DNA of 64,000 nt from Brevibacillus brevis (GTDB taxonomy: Bacteria > Bacillota > Bacilli > Brevibacillales > Brevibacillaceae), in the NCBI RefSeq assembly GCF_001039275.2, contig NZ_CP030117.1, positions 1,881,501 through 1,945,500 on the forward strand. The letters are read 5' to 3'. The notes beneath the pieces were generated by a model. That model saw only the letters and a list, made by a program, of their open reading frames with translations. It had not been told where the DNA came from and ran no database searches. Numbering within the stretch: position 1 is the first letter of the stretch; the number at the start of each line of letters is the position of its first letter. Positions 1 through 8,302 of this stretch are shown here, piece after piece. The translations under genes were made by a program, and so were the position numbers.

Positions 1-1
1 C

Positions 2-157
2 AAAGATGGGGAAGAAGTACTGGATATTTTCGAGAAAATGTTTGCGTTGGAGGAGATCCTGGAGCGAAAAGAACAGGAAGCAATCTGGGCTAACGATAAA
101 AATAAACAGACATCTTCTTCTCGGGAGCAGGTATTGGCCTCCCGGTTCCCTGACTAA
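2..157 (+). CDS. hemA: Glutamyl-tRNA reductase HemA, C-terminal end (partial)
   Basis: An open frame enters from the left edge and stops with TAA at 155-157. The visible 51 residues are charged and helical, with a segment like 'EEVLDIFEKMFALEE', followed by a polar tail ending 'ASRFPD'. This fits the C-terminal dimerisation helix and variable tail of glutamyl-tRNA reductase, which in Bacillales precedes hemX in the hemAXCDBL operon. The assignment rests mainly on position, since no catalytic residues are in the window. The gap to hemX is 62 bases with no terminator, so cotranscription is likely. Confidence 0.6.
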   Translation, partial: KDGEEVLDIFEKMFALEEILERKEQEAIWANDKNKQTSSSREQVLASRFPD

Positions 158-219
158 GCTGACCTGACAATCTATCTGCTACTGTTAGAAACCGATTGGG
201 AAAGTGGGGGAGAGAGTGC

Positions 220-1038
220 ATGGCCGAGGTGAGATGGATCTACGACTTGACGATCTTTCTCTACGCTGCAAGTGTTCTCTTCTATTTTAACGACTTCTTG
301 CAAAGCAACCGGAAAGTCAATCGTCTGGCTTTCGGGTTGCTTGTTGTCGTTTGGGCCTTGCAAACCGCATTTTTTGTCTCGCAAGCAGTCATGAAGGGGT
401 ATTTTCCAGTCATTACGCTGTTTGAGACGCTCTTTTTTTATTCATGGGTGCTGGTAGGCTTGTCGCTTATCATTCACTATTTTTTTCGGATTGATTTGCT
501 GGTTTTTTTTACTAATATTATCGGATTCGTCGTGCTCGTCATGTCGATGTTTTTGCCGGAAACGCCGATTGAGGCTGTATCGAGTATCTTGACCTCTGAG
601 CTATTGTTGACACATGTGACACTGGCCATGTTCAGCTACGGGGCGTTCTCGCTCTCCATGATCTTCTCGGCCATGTACCTGCTTCAGCACAAAATGCTCA
701 AGGAAAGACGCTGGTCGCCGTTGCTCAGGCGTTTGCCCAGCCTTGATCAACTGGAAGGCTACGCGTACCGAATGAACATGCTGGGTGTACCGATGCTCTT
801 GCTCTCGATTGTATTAGGGATCATATGGGGTAAAATGGTTTTGCCGGAGAAATTTCTGCTAGATTCAAAAGTAGTGCTCTCCATGTTGGTTCTTGCGATT
901 TATTCGCTATGGCTGTACCAACGCTATCGGGATACGGTGCAGATGCGCAGACTCGCGCAGTGGAACGTTCTGGCGTTTTTGTTACTACTTATCAATTTTT
1001 TAGGCTTCACTACTTCTACATTTCACGACTGGTGGTAG
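220..1038 (+). CDS. hemX: HemX-family cytochrome c assembly-type membrane protein
   Basis: A 272-aa protein with about eight hydrophobic helices, of the CcsA/HemX type seen in Bacillus hem operons. In B. subtilis HemX is a membrane protein that lowers HemA (glutamyl-tRNA reductase) levels; that role is carried over from the family. I start at ATG 220 because GGGGGAGAG at 206-214 sits just upstream. An earlier in-frame TTG at 196 has no ribosome binding site. The gene lies between the hemA tail and hemC, 24 bases from the latter, in one operon. Confidence 0.88.
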   Translation: MAEVRWIYDLTIFLYAASVLFYFNDFLQSNRKVNRLAFGLLVVVWALQTAFFVSQAVMKGYFPVITLFETLFFYSWVLVGLSLIIHYFFRIDLLVFFTNIIGFVVLVMSMFLPETPIEAVSSILTSELLLTHVTLAMFSYGAFSLSMIFSAMYLLQHKMLKERRWSPLLRRLPSLDQLEGYAYRMNMLGVPMLLLSIVLGIIWGKMVLPEKFLLDSKVVLSMLVLAIYSLWLYQRYRDTVQMRRLAQWNVLAFLLLLINFLGFTTSTFHDWW

Positions 1039-1062
1039 GGGCTGCTCATCAAGGAGGCTGTC

Positions 1063-1992
1063 ATGGGAAAATGGAAAGTGGGAACGCGTCGCAGCAAATT
1101 GGCGCTCACTCAAACGAATTGGGTCGTAGATCAACTGAAGGGGTTCGCACCTGAAGCTGATTTTGAATTGCATGAAATCGTGACAAAAGGCGATCGAATC
1201 CTCGATGTGACCTTGTCCAAAGTAGGCGGAAAAGGGCTGTTTGTCAAAGAAATCGAGCAATCCTTGTTCGATAAGGAAACCGATTTTGCGGTACACAGCT
1301 TGAAGGATATGCCGGCTGAATTGCCAGAGGGCTTGGTAATCGGCGCGATCCCGAAGCGTGTTGATCCTCGGGATGTTCTGCTTTCCAAGGATGGCAAGAC
1401 GTTGGATGAACTGCCACAAGGAGCTTTGGTAGGGACTAGTAGCTTGCGCCGTTCTGCACAAATTCTCGCACATCGCCCTGACATTCAGATTGAATCTCTG
1501 CGTGGAAATATTGATACGCGCATGCGCAAGCTTGCGGAAGGTAATTTTGATGCGATCATCCTCGCTGCGGCTGGACTTGAGCGCGTGAATTTTGAAGGGG
1601 AAATCTCGCAGTTCCTGCCTGTTGAAATCAGCTTGCCAGCAGTCGGTCAAGGTGCGCTTGCCATCGAATGCCGTGCAGACGATGAGGAGACACTCGCTCT
1701 CTTGAAGCAGTTTGATGACGCACCGACGCGTTTGGCGGTAACAGCAGAGCGCAGCTTCCTGCACAAACTCCAAGGCGGCTGTCAGGTGCCGATTGGCGCA
1801 TATGCGACAGTTGGTGAGAACAATGAAATTACTTTGACAGGAATGGTTGGCTCCCCAGATGGGAAGCAAATATTCAAAAACACGGCGACTGGCCAAGATC
1901 CGTTAGCGCTGGGCATTCAAGTGGCAGAAGCCCTCTTGGCACAGGGAGCAGGAGAGGTACTTGCGCAAGTCTTGCGGGAGAATGAGCAATGA
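1063..1992 (+). CDS. hemC: Porphobilinogen deaminase (hydroxymethylbilane synthase)
   Basis: Cytoplasmic enzyme that joins four porphobilinogens into hydroxymethylbilane. The 309-aa length is normal for the family. Visible hallmarks are the N-terminal 'GTRRSKLAL', the catalytic Asp82 in 'HSLKDMP', the arginine-rich 'TSSLRRSAQ', and Cys240 in '[10 protein letters not shown]', which carries the dipyrromethane cofactor. The start ATG follows AAGGAGG. The stop overlaps the hemD start by four bases (ATGA), showing translational coupling. Confidence 0.98.
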   Translation: MGKWKVGTRRSKLALTQTNWVVDQLKGFAPEADFELHEIVTKGDRILDVTLSKVGGKGLFVKEIEQSLFDKETDFAVHSLKDMPAELPEGLVIGAIPKRVDPRDVLLSKDGKTLDELPQGALVGTSSLRRSAQILAHRPDIQIESLRGNIDTRMRKLAEGNFDAIILAAAGLERVNFEGEISQFLPVEISLPAVGQGALAIECRADDEETLALLKQFDDAPTRLAVTAERSFLHKLQGGCQVPIGAYATVGENNEITLTGMVGSPDGKQIFKNTATGQDPLALGIQVAEALLAQGAGEVLAQVLRENEQ

Positions 1993-2801
1993 TTGTCCAC
2001 GGATCGCACAAGCCGCTGACTGGCAAGTGCATCATGGTCACGCGGGCGAGAAGTCAAGTTCGCGAGCTCGTTGAACAGATCGAGCGGTTAGGTGGAGAAG
2101 CATACGCATTTCCTCTGTTAAAAATGATGCCGCCGACGGACACTGCCAAGCTCGACGAAGCCATCACCCAGTTGCCAACATACGACTGGGTAGTCTTCAC
2201 GAGTGTGAATGGCGTGCGCTTCTTCTTGGAGCGCATGCGCGAGGTCGGGGTAGGACTCGATGCGTTCACTGGCAAAATTGCTGCGGTCGGCCCGAAGACG
2301 GCTCAGGTGCTTGAGCATCACGGGCTCGAGGTAGCTGTCATCCCGTCTGATTACGTGGCGGAAGGCTTGCTGTCGAGCTTGTATGATCAACTGCTTCCTG
2401 GTCAGCGCGTTCTGCTGCCTCGTGCAGATATTGCCCGCAAGGCACTGCCAAAGGAGTTGGCTCGCTTGGGACTTGCTGTGACTGAAGTAGACGTGTATCA
2501 CACTGTCATTGATGCAGAGCAGGCCCCAGACGCAGCGGAAAAGCTCCAGCAAGGTCTCATCGATATCATCTTGTTTACCAGCTCTTCAACGGTGACGCAT
2601 TTTATGGCAGCGATGGAGCCCTATACATCGCTTGACTGGCTCAAGCATGTTCAGATAGCCTGTATCGGACCAATAACGGCAGATACAGCAAAACAAAACG
2701 GGCTTTCTGTTCATGTGGTAGCGAGTGAGTACACCGTGGAAGGTTTACTAGCAGCTATCATAGAGAATCTGGGAGGGAATCGACATGGCACAAACATTTG
2801 A
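1989..2801 (+). CDS. hemD: Uroporphyrinogen-III synthase
   Basis: Cyclises hydroxymethylbilane to uroporphyrinogen III with inversion of ring D. The 270-aa sequence shows the two-lobe HemD pattern: '[15 protein letters not shown]' in the first lobe and '[14 protein letters not shown]' plus '[16 protein letters not shown]' in the second. The family is poorly conserved, so operon position between hemC and hemB adds strong support. It overlaps hemC by 4 bases and hemB by 17 bases, so translation is coupled on both sides. Confidence 0.96.
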   Translation: MIVHGSHKPLTGKCIMVTRARSQVRELVEQIERLGGEAYAFPLLKMMPPTDTAKLDEAITQLPTYDWVVFTSVNGVRFFLERMREVGVGLDAFTGKIAAVGPKTAQVLEHHGLEVAVIPSDYVAEGLLSSLYDQLLPGQRVLLPRADIARKALPKELARLGLAVTEVDVYHTVIDAEQAPDAAEKLQQGLIDIILFTSSSTVTHFMAAMEPYTSLDWLKHVQIACIGPITADTAKQNGLSVHVVASEYTVEGLLAAIIENLGGNRHGTNI

Positions 2802-3759
2802 CCGTCATCGCCGTCTTCGCAAAAGCGCGGCAATGCGCAATCTGGTGCGGGAGAACCACGTACGGGTGGAAGACTTGATTTATCCGTTGTTCGTAGTGGA
2901 AGGAACTGGTATTAAGAATGAGATTCCGTCCATGCCAGGTGTGTATCAGCTCTCCTTGGACACACTAGCCGAAGAGATGAAGGAAATCGTAGCTCTGGGA
3001 ATTCAAGCTGTTTTGATGTTTGGGGTACCAACACATAAAGACGCATGTGGAACAGAGGCGTACAATGATGATGCGATTACCCAACAGGCAATGCGTCTGA
3101 TCAAGGAAGCCCATCCAGAAATGATCGTGATTGCAGATACGTGCCTGTGTGAATACACCGATCATGGTCACTGTGGTGTGATTCACGAAGGCGAAGTCGT
3201 GAATGACGAAACATTGAAGCTTTTGGGTCAGACCGCGGTTTCTCAAGCAAAAGCTGGAGCTGATATTATTGCACCTTCCAACATGATGGATGGTTTCGTG
3301 ATTGCAATCCGTGAAGCTTTGGACGAGGCTGGCTTTGAGCACATTCCGATCATGTCCTATGCGGTGAAATACGCTTCTGCCTTCTACGGACCGTTCCGCG
3401 ATGCGGCAGGCTCGACTCCACAATTCGGCGATCGCAAAAGCTATCAAATGGACGCGGCCAATGCACGTGAAGGTCTTCGCGAGGCAGCTTCCGATGTAAA
3501 AGAAGGCGCGGACTTCTTGATTGTGAAGCCAGGTCTTGCTTTCATGGACATGGTTTTTCGTCTGCGTGAGAACTTCAACCTGCCGATCGTGGCTTACAAT
3601 GTGAGTGCAGAGTATTCTATGGTAAAAGCGGCGGCTCTGAATGGCTGGATCGATGAAGAGCGTATCGTTATGGAAACGTTGGTTGGTTTCAAGCGCGCAG
3701 GTGCAGATTTGATCATTACGTACCATGCAAAAGATGTTGCAAAATGGCTGGCGAGGTGA
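2785..3759 (+). CDS. hemB: Porphobilinogen synthase (delta-aminolevulinate dehydratase)
   Basis: Condenses two 5-aminolevulinates to porphobilinogen. The 324-aa protein has Schiff-base lysines at Lys195 ('[10 protein letters not shown]') and Lys248 ('LIVKPG'). Cys120, Cys122 and Cys130 in '[15 protein letters not shown]' form the zinc-binding set, so this is the zinc-type enzyme. '[12 protein letters not shown]' is also diagnostic. The start lies inside hemD. Downstream hemL begins 7 bases after the stop. Confidence 0.98.
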   Translation: MAQTFDRHRRLRKSAAMRNLVRENHVRVEDLIYPLFVVEGTGIKNEIPSMPGVYQLSLDTLAEEMKEIVALGIQAVLMFGVPTHKDACGTEAYNDDAITQQAMRLIKEAHPEMIVIADTCLCEYTDHGHCGVIHEGEVVNDETLKLLGQTAVSQAKAGADIIAPSNMMDGFVIAIREALDEAGFEHIPIMSYAVKYASAFYGPFRDAAGSTPQFGDRKSYQMDAANAREGLREAASDVKEGADFLIVKPGLAFMDMVFRLRENFNLPIVAYNVSAEYSMVKAAALNGWIDEERIVMETLVGFKRAGADLIITYHAKDVAKWLAR

Positions 3760-3766
3760 GCACGAG

Positions 3767-5056
3767 ATGAATAGAGAAAAATCTACTCAGTTATTTGCAG
3801 AAGCACAGCATTACATACCAGGCGGAGTAAACAGTCCGGTTCGTGCTTTTAAGAGCGTAGGAGGCAATCCTGTTTACATCGCAAAAGGAGAAGGCTCCCG
3901 TATTTTTGATGTGGATGGTAACAGCTATATTGACTACATCGGCTCGTGGGGTCCATTGATCTTGGGACATGCGCATCCGCGTGTCCTTGCAGCGATTACG
4001 GAAGTAGCTGCGCTTGGAACCAGCTTTGGCGCACCGACTGAGCGGGAAACGGAAATGGCAAAGCTCGTTTGTGAGATCGTGCCATCTGTAGAAGTCGTGC
4101 GTATGGTGAACTCCGGTACAGAGGCGACGATGAGCGCTCTGCGCCTCGCGCGTGGCTATACCAAACGCAACAAAATCATGAAGTTCGAAGGCTGCTACCA
4201 TGGTCATGCCGACAGCTTGTTGATCAAGGCTGGTTCCGGTGTGGCTACACTAGGACTTCCAGACAGCCCAGGCGTACCAGAAGGAACAGCACACAACACG
4301 ATTACGGTTCCTTACAATGATCTGGAAAGCGTCAAACTGGCATTTGAAACGTTTGGCGATGATCTGGCAGCAGTTATTGTGGAGCCAATCGGCGGCAACA
4401 TGGGGGTTGTTCCTCCACAGCCTGGCTTCCTTGAAGGACTGCGTGATATTACGGAGAAACATGGGACACTGCTCATTTTCGATGAAGTCATGACTGGCTT
4501 CCGTGTAGCATTGGGTGGTGCACAAGAGCTGTACGGCATTACCCCTGATTTGACAACGATGGGGAAAGTCATCGGCGGTGGCTTGCCAGTAGGTGCATAC
4601 GGCGGCAAACGGGAGATCATGCAGCAAGTGGCTCCAGCAGGACCAATCTATCAGGCAGGGACGCTGTCGGGTAATCCTTTGGCGATGGCAGCAGGCTTGA
4701 CTACTTTGCAGGAGCTCAGCAAACCAGGCGCTTACGAGCGCTTGGAGAAGATGTCCGCTCGTTTGGCTGAAGGCTTGGCTGACAATGCCAAGAAGCTGGG
4801 CATTCCGCACACGCTCAATCGCGTAGGCTCCATGGTTTGCCTGTTCTTCACAGAGACGCCAGTTATCAACTACGAAACAGCGAAAACATCCGATCTGGAG
4901 CGTTTCTCGGCATACTTTAGCTATCTGCTGGAGGAAGGCATCATGATCCCGCCGTCCCAGTTTGAGGGTATGTTCGTTTCCTTGGCACATACTGATGAAG
5001 ATATCGAACGGACGATAGAAGCAAGCTACCAAGCGATGAAAAAAGCGTTTGAATAA
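3767..5056 (+). CDS. hemL: Glutamate-1-semialdehyde 2,1-aminomutase
   Basis: PLP enzyme that turns glutamate-1-semialdehyde into 5-aminolevulinate, the step before HemB. The 429-aa length matches B. subtilis HemL (about 430). The PLP lysine is Lys267 in '[15 protein letters not shown]', and '[10 protein letters not shown]' gives the cofactor-binding Asp. I start at ATG 3767 with GAGGTGAG just upstream. An in-frame ATG at 3725 lies inside hemB and would add 14 unrelated residues. It is the last gene of the operon, followed by a clear terminator. Confidence 0.97.
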   Translation: MNREKSTQLFAEAQHYIPGGVNSPVRAFKSVGGNPVYIAKGEGSRIFDVDGNSYIDYIGSWGPLILGHAHPRVLAAITEVAALGTSFGAPTERETEMAKLVCEIVPSVEVVRMVNSGTEATMSALRLARGYTKRNKIMKFEGCYHGHADSLLIKAGSGVATLGLPDSPGVPEGTAHNTITVPYNDLESVKLAFETFGDDLAAVIVEPIGGNMGVVPPQPGFLEGLRDITEKHGTLLIFDEVMTGFRVALGGAQELYGITPDLTTMGKVIGGGLPVGAYGGKREIMQQVAPAGPIYQAGTLSGNPLAMAAGLTTLQELSKPGAYERLEKMSARLAEGLADNAKKLGIPHTLNRVGSMVCLFFTETPVINYETAKTSDLERFSAYFSYLLEEGIMIPPSQFEGMFVSLAHTDEDIERTIEASYQAMKKAFE

Positions 5057-5072
5057 AGAAGGAAAAGAAGGG

Positions 5073-5108
5073 AGCACTTCCTAGCTGATGCAGGAGGTGC
5101 TTTTTTTG
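5073..5108 (+). terminator. Rho-independent terminator of the hem operon
   Basis: A 10-bp stem (AGCACTTCCT at 5073-5082 with AGGAGGTGCT at 5092-5101, one G-U pair) is followed directly by a run of seven T. It lies 16 bases after the hemL stop. Confidence 0.9.
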
Positions 5109-5176
5109 ATTTTTTTGCAGGATTTTTCCACCTCCTGTCAAAATACGAAGGAAAATGCAGCTGATGAGGTGGAGAC

Positions 5177-5653
5177 ATGGAAGGGACGATTATTCACGTA
5201 CCGCAAAAGCATCTGGTTGGACTTAGCTTCTCTGGTTCGTTTCCGATGCTTGTGGAATACATGCCAAAGCTGTGGGAGACTTTTTTGAAGCGCCAGGATG
5301 AGATTCCTCTCGTGATTTCTCCAGATGTTCGTTACGACATCAGCGACGAGAATCGAACGTACCAAATGTATACTGAGTACATTGTAGTGGAAGTTGAGCG
5401 TTTCGAGTATATCCCTGAGGGCATGATCGGGTTTACGATTCCAGCGAAGACATACGCCCGCTTTACCCACACAGGACCGATGGAACAGGTCCAAAACACG
5501 TACCACAGTTTGTTTGGTTGGCTCAAAGCAAGTGACCATCAGGTAGATGAGTATGCTCTTCGTATGGAGCGCTACGATCAACGGTACGTTCCTTCTGTGC
5601 ATGAGTCTGCTCGGGTCGAGAACACGTACGAAATTTTTATCCCGCTTCGGTAA
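5177..5653 (+). CDS. GyrI-like effector-binding domain protein
   Basis: A 158-aa single-domain protein resembling the GyrI/AraC effector-binding fold, the small-molecule-binding half of BmrR- and Rob-type regulators. Matching features are the alternating beta pattern, 'YIVVEVERFEYIPEGMIGFTIPAKTYARFTHTG' in short overlapping segments, and the acidic 'EYALRMERYDQRY' near the end. There is no DNA-binding domain, so it may sense or sequester a ligand by itself. The ligand cannot be told from sequence. GAGGTGG precedes ATG 5177. It is probably monocistronic, with terminators on both sides. Confidence 0.75.
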   Translation: MEGTIIHVPQKHLVGLSFSGSFPMLVEYMPKLWETFLKRQDEIPLVISPDVRYDISDENRTYQMYTEYIVVEVERFEYIPEGMIGFTIPAKTYARFTHTGPMEQVQNTYHSLFGWLKASDHQVDEYALRMERYDQRYVPSVHESARVENTYEIFIPLR

Positions 5654-5681
5654 AAGAACAGCGAAGCAGCACCTCTAAACG

Positions 5682-5722
5682 GCCAACACCTCTTATACCC
5701 AAAAACGGGAGGTGTTGGCTGT
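5682..5722 (+). terminator. Hairpin terminator after the GyrI-like gene
   Basis: An 11-bp perfect stem (GCCAACACCTC at 5682-5692 with GAGGTGTTGGC at 5709-5719) lies 29 bases after the stop. The T tract behind it is interrupted by G, so it may be a less efficient terminator. Confidence 0.65.
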
Positions 5723-5784
5723 TTGGTTTCACCAATTGGAATCCAGACTCGTATACTGTAAGAAACAGGACAGGGGTGACAAGT

Positions 5785-6597
5785 GTGGTGAAATTAAAAT
5801 GGCATTATCGAAAGCACTTGCGCAAGCGTTACGGTCGGTTGATTTGGAGGGTTCGCAAACGGAAAAATCGGAAAGGATACTTTAAATCAAATGTTTGGAC
5901 ACATCATCGTAAGAGTTATCGTATTCTTGTCGCAAACGAATACATTGCTGCATACTTGGCCAAAAAACTCGGGTTACCCGTTGCAAAAGTTTTACAGGCT
6001 CGTGTAAGAGGACCACGAGGGTATGTGAGACGCGGGCTTGTCTCTATCGAAGCCAATGCCAGGAAGGTTATTCCTTGGAAAAAGGCGAAGTCTTACGTAA
6101 AGAAAAAACCGCACAAGTATATCAAAAATGCCAAAAAATTAGCGCGTTTGGTGGCTTTCGATACATGGATTCTTAACCCGGACCGTTCGAATCGCAACTT
6201 GATTCTCTACCGAAGAAAATCATGGAAGAAATACAAATGGTATGGCATCGATCATGGCATGTCATTGTTTGGCAATCCTGATAAATGGAATTTTCGCAGA
6301 GCAAAGAATAAGTTCTCCTGTAAAAAAGCATACAAATTCTGCTTGCATACCGGAGACAAAAAGAAGCAACGAATTCCCTACGGATTGAAACGTTTCACAC
6401 AGGAAAATCGAAAGCAGCTTGCCAAGATGGTGAAAAAAATCCAATCTTTGCCTACCTCAGAAATCAAAAAAGCGATCAAAAGGGTACCGAAAGGATTTTT
6501 GAAAAAGTCCGAAAAAAAATTCATCCAAAAAGTGTTGCAATGCAGACGCAAGCAAATGAAAAAAGCACTGAAGCGGGTATCGAAGCGTTTTGCTTAA
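5785..6597 (+). CDS. Highly basic HipA-like kinase domain protein
   Basis: A 270-aa protein with a HipA_2-type (HipA-like kinase) signature: 'AFDTWILNPDRSNRNLI' provides the catalytic-loop Asp and Asn, and 'YGIDHGMSLFG' the DFG-like Asp. A glycine-rich ATP loop is not obvious. Lys and Arg make up 86 of 273 residues in the longest frame (31%), against only 10 Asp/Glu, and the basic residues run the whole length. The start is uncertain: GTG 5785 or 5788 follows the GGGGTG box, while GTG 5776 lies inside that box. The extreme charge suggests binding to DNA, RNA or another polyanion. It could alternatively be a spore-packed protein. No antitoxin-like gene is adjacent, so a HipBA toxin role is not supported. 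Confidence 0.65.
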   Translation: MVKLKWHYRKHLRKRYGRLIWRVRKRKNRKGYFKSNVWTHHRKSYRILVANEYIAAYLAKKLGLPVAKVLQARVRGPRGYVRRGLVSIEANARKVIPWKKAKSYVKKKPHKYIKNAKKLARLVAFDTWILNPDRSNRNLILYRRKSWKKYKWYGIDHGMSLFGNPDKWNFRRAKNKFSCKKAYKFCLHTGDKKKQRIPYGLKRFTQENRKQLAKMVKKIQSLPTSEIKKAIKRVPKGFLKKSEKKFIQKVLQCRRKQMKKALKRVSKRFA

Positions 6598-6618
6598 ACA
6601 TTTTCCCGTTTGTTCATG

Positions 6619-7311
6619 TCAATTAGTAGAGCAAATGTCCAGCGACTTGTCCAAAAAACAGCCAAGTTCCTCCATAATAGACTGCAAGACTTGTAGGGAA
6701 AGATCAACCTGCAGACCGATGTCTAGGGAGTGCTTTGCGTTTTGTGGCAGATACCGATGGATATTTGGCTTGGAAGTCATGATTCTTTCGATTGCAGGCT
6801 GATGGTAATGGGGATCGGCAGTACCTGAGACGAGAAAGACATTTTGCTCCAGCGCAAGCAAGTCTGCCACGACCAAATCCTCCCTCAGCAACGGAGTCAA
6901 CAGGATCGCTGACGAACGGCAAAAACGAGGTTCCTTGAGCAAAGAACATGCAATCGGAACTGTTCCGAGTGATTTCCCGAGAAAGAAAACACGTTCATAC
7001 ACCTGCTGATCTAGTACCTGGGAGACAACCGTTTGCATATCCTCGCTGATCCAAGCGCTTCGTTTTGCGAATGAGCTGGTTTCGAAATCTGGGATGCCTT
7101 TTCCATATTCTGCGTGTACATGGATGAGATCGACCTGTTTGCTCAAAAAAAGCATGGTAGAATAATACAGATAAGGCCTGTCGAACGAGTAACTGGCTCC
7201 GGGAAAGAAAAAACAGACGGAGCGAGATGGCGTCTGATTTGCCTGAATGTGCGTGTACGTCATTTCTCTCCCATGCCTGACGATCACAGAACCTGTTTTT
7301 GGGTATACCAT
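6619..7311 (-). CDS. Alpha/beta hydrolase-fold protein
   Basis: A 230-aa cytoplasmic protein without signal peptide. The nucleophile elbow is 'FLGKSLGT', with a later acid in 'VSGTADPHY' and a histidine in 'NAKHSLDIG', in the usual Ser-Asp-His order. Substrate unknown. It points away from the next hydrolase gene, so the two share a divergent control region (7312-7422). An AGAGGTG box lies about 12 bases before the ATG. It converges on the HipA-like gene with only about 20 bases between the stops. Confidence 0.75.
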   Translation of the reverse strand: MVYPKTGSVIVRHGREMTYTHIQANQTPSRSVCFFFPGASYSFDRPYLYYSTMLFLSKQVDLIHVHAEYGKGIPDFETSSFAKRSAWISEDMQTVVSQVLDQQVYERVFFLGKSLGTVPIACSLLKEPRFCRSSAILLTPLLREDLVVADLLALEQNVFLVSGTADPHYHQPAIERIMTSKPNIHRYLPQNAKHSLDIGLQVDLSLQVLQSIMEELGCFLDKSLDICSTN

Positions 7312-7422
7312 CTACTAGCTGCACCTCTTTCATGTTCTTCGGAACAGGGGTTATTTTTCAATCGTAAGGGTCAGTAGCACTTTTTGACAAGAAGTAAACA
7401 AACAGTAAAGGAGTAGGATTCG

Positions 7423-8214
7423 ATGAAAAAGGAAGTCCAACTGAGTAACGGCATCAAAATAGCCTATGTAGAAGAAGGAACGGGGGAATCGCTTGTTTTG
7501 ATCCACGGTTTTTGCGGGAGCGCATCTTACTGGCATAAGCTAGTTCCGCTCTTGTCTAAAACGCATCGTGTCATTGCGATCGATTTGCGTGGTCATGGAA
7601 ACAGCTCGGCCCCTGATGAACCGTATTCGATAGAGCGCTTTGCAGACGATCTGGCTTTGTTTGTAGATGAGCTGGGTTTAGCGAAGATTCATCTGTTTGG
7701 ACATTCGCTCGGTGGCTATGTGACCTTGGCATTTGCAAATCAATACGCGGACAAGCTGGCGAGCTTTGGCTTGATCCATTCGACGCCATATCCGGATGAC
7801 GATGCTGCCAAAGCCAATCGGGATAAAGGAGCAGACAACATCCGGGAAAATGGAATGGAGCCGTTTATCAAAGCCCTTGTACCGAAGCTGTTCGCCCCTT
7901 CCCATATCGACACGATGAGAGAAGAAGTCCAGCTAGCAAAAGAAATTGGCTTTGCGACGAGCCCGGTTGGAGCCATCCAAACCTTAATCGCCATGCGTGA
8001 TCGAGTGGATCGCAATCATGTGCTGCAAGAAACGACTCTACCTGTGCTATTAGTCGCAGGATCAGAGGATCAGATCATTCCTGCTGAAAAAACTTTTACA
8101 GTTGATAAAACTAACGTCGAGCAAGTGTTGCTGCCTGATGCAGGGCATATGGGTATGGTAGAGGCACCAGAGAAAATGGCAGAAGCCTTCAAGAGCTTTC
8201 TAAACAGAAAGTAA
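7423..8214 (+). CDS. Alpha/beta hydrolase
   Basis: A 263-aa hydrolase of the MhpC/BioH-like superfamily. The oxyanion motif 'LIHGFCGSASYW', the nucleophile 'LFGHSLGGY', the acid in 'VAGSEDQIIP' and the histidine in 'DAGHMGMVE' are all present, so it should be catalytically active. Esterase, lactonase and peroxidase-like members share this pattern, so the substrate is not assigned. The ATG follows AAAGGAG. No terminator is visible before the nucleotidase gene, but that gene has its own promoter. Confidence 0.85.
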   Translation: MKKEVQLSNGIKIAYVEEGTGESLVLIHGFCGSASYWHKLVPLLSKTHRVIAIDLRGHGNSSAPDEPYSIERFADDLALFVDELGLAKIHLFGHSLGGYVTLAFANQYADKLASFGLIHSTPYPDDDAAKANRDKGADNIRENGMEPFIKALVPKLFAPSHIDTMREEVQLAKEIGFATSPVGAIQTLIAMRDRVDRNHVLQETTLPVLLVAGSEDQIIPAEKTFTVDKTNVEQVLLPDAGHMGMVEAPEKMAEAFKSFLNRK

Positions 8215-8245
8215 ACAAATATCACACCATAGTCCTAGCAAATTT

Positions 8246-8254
8246 TGCTATAAT
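8246..8254 (+). promoter_or_regulatory. Extended -10 promoter for the exported nucleotidase
   Basis: TGCTATAAT at 8246-8254 is a full extended -10 element. No good -35 is seen, as is common for this class. It lies about 49 bases before the ATG at 8303. Confidence 0.6.
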
Positions 8255-8302
8255 GAAAACGTTATCCTATTTATTTATACATAGACGAGAGGGGAAATTA
8301 TC

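Noticed and set aside
5785-6597. HipBA toxin-antitoxin locus
   Set aside because: No HTH antitoxin gene on either side, and the protein lacks the size and N-terminal domain of HipA toxins.
7312-7440. Similar start 'MKEVQL' on the minus strand at 7333 and 'MKKEVQL' on the plus strand at 7423, suggesting an inverted duplication
   Set aside because: Similarity ends after about ten codons, and the minus-strand copy is out of frame with the real hydrolase gene; chance is sufficient.
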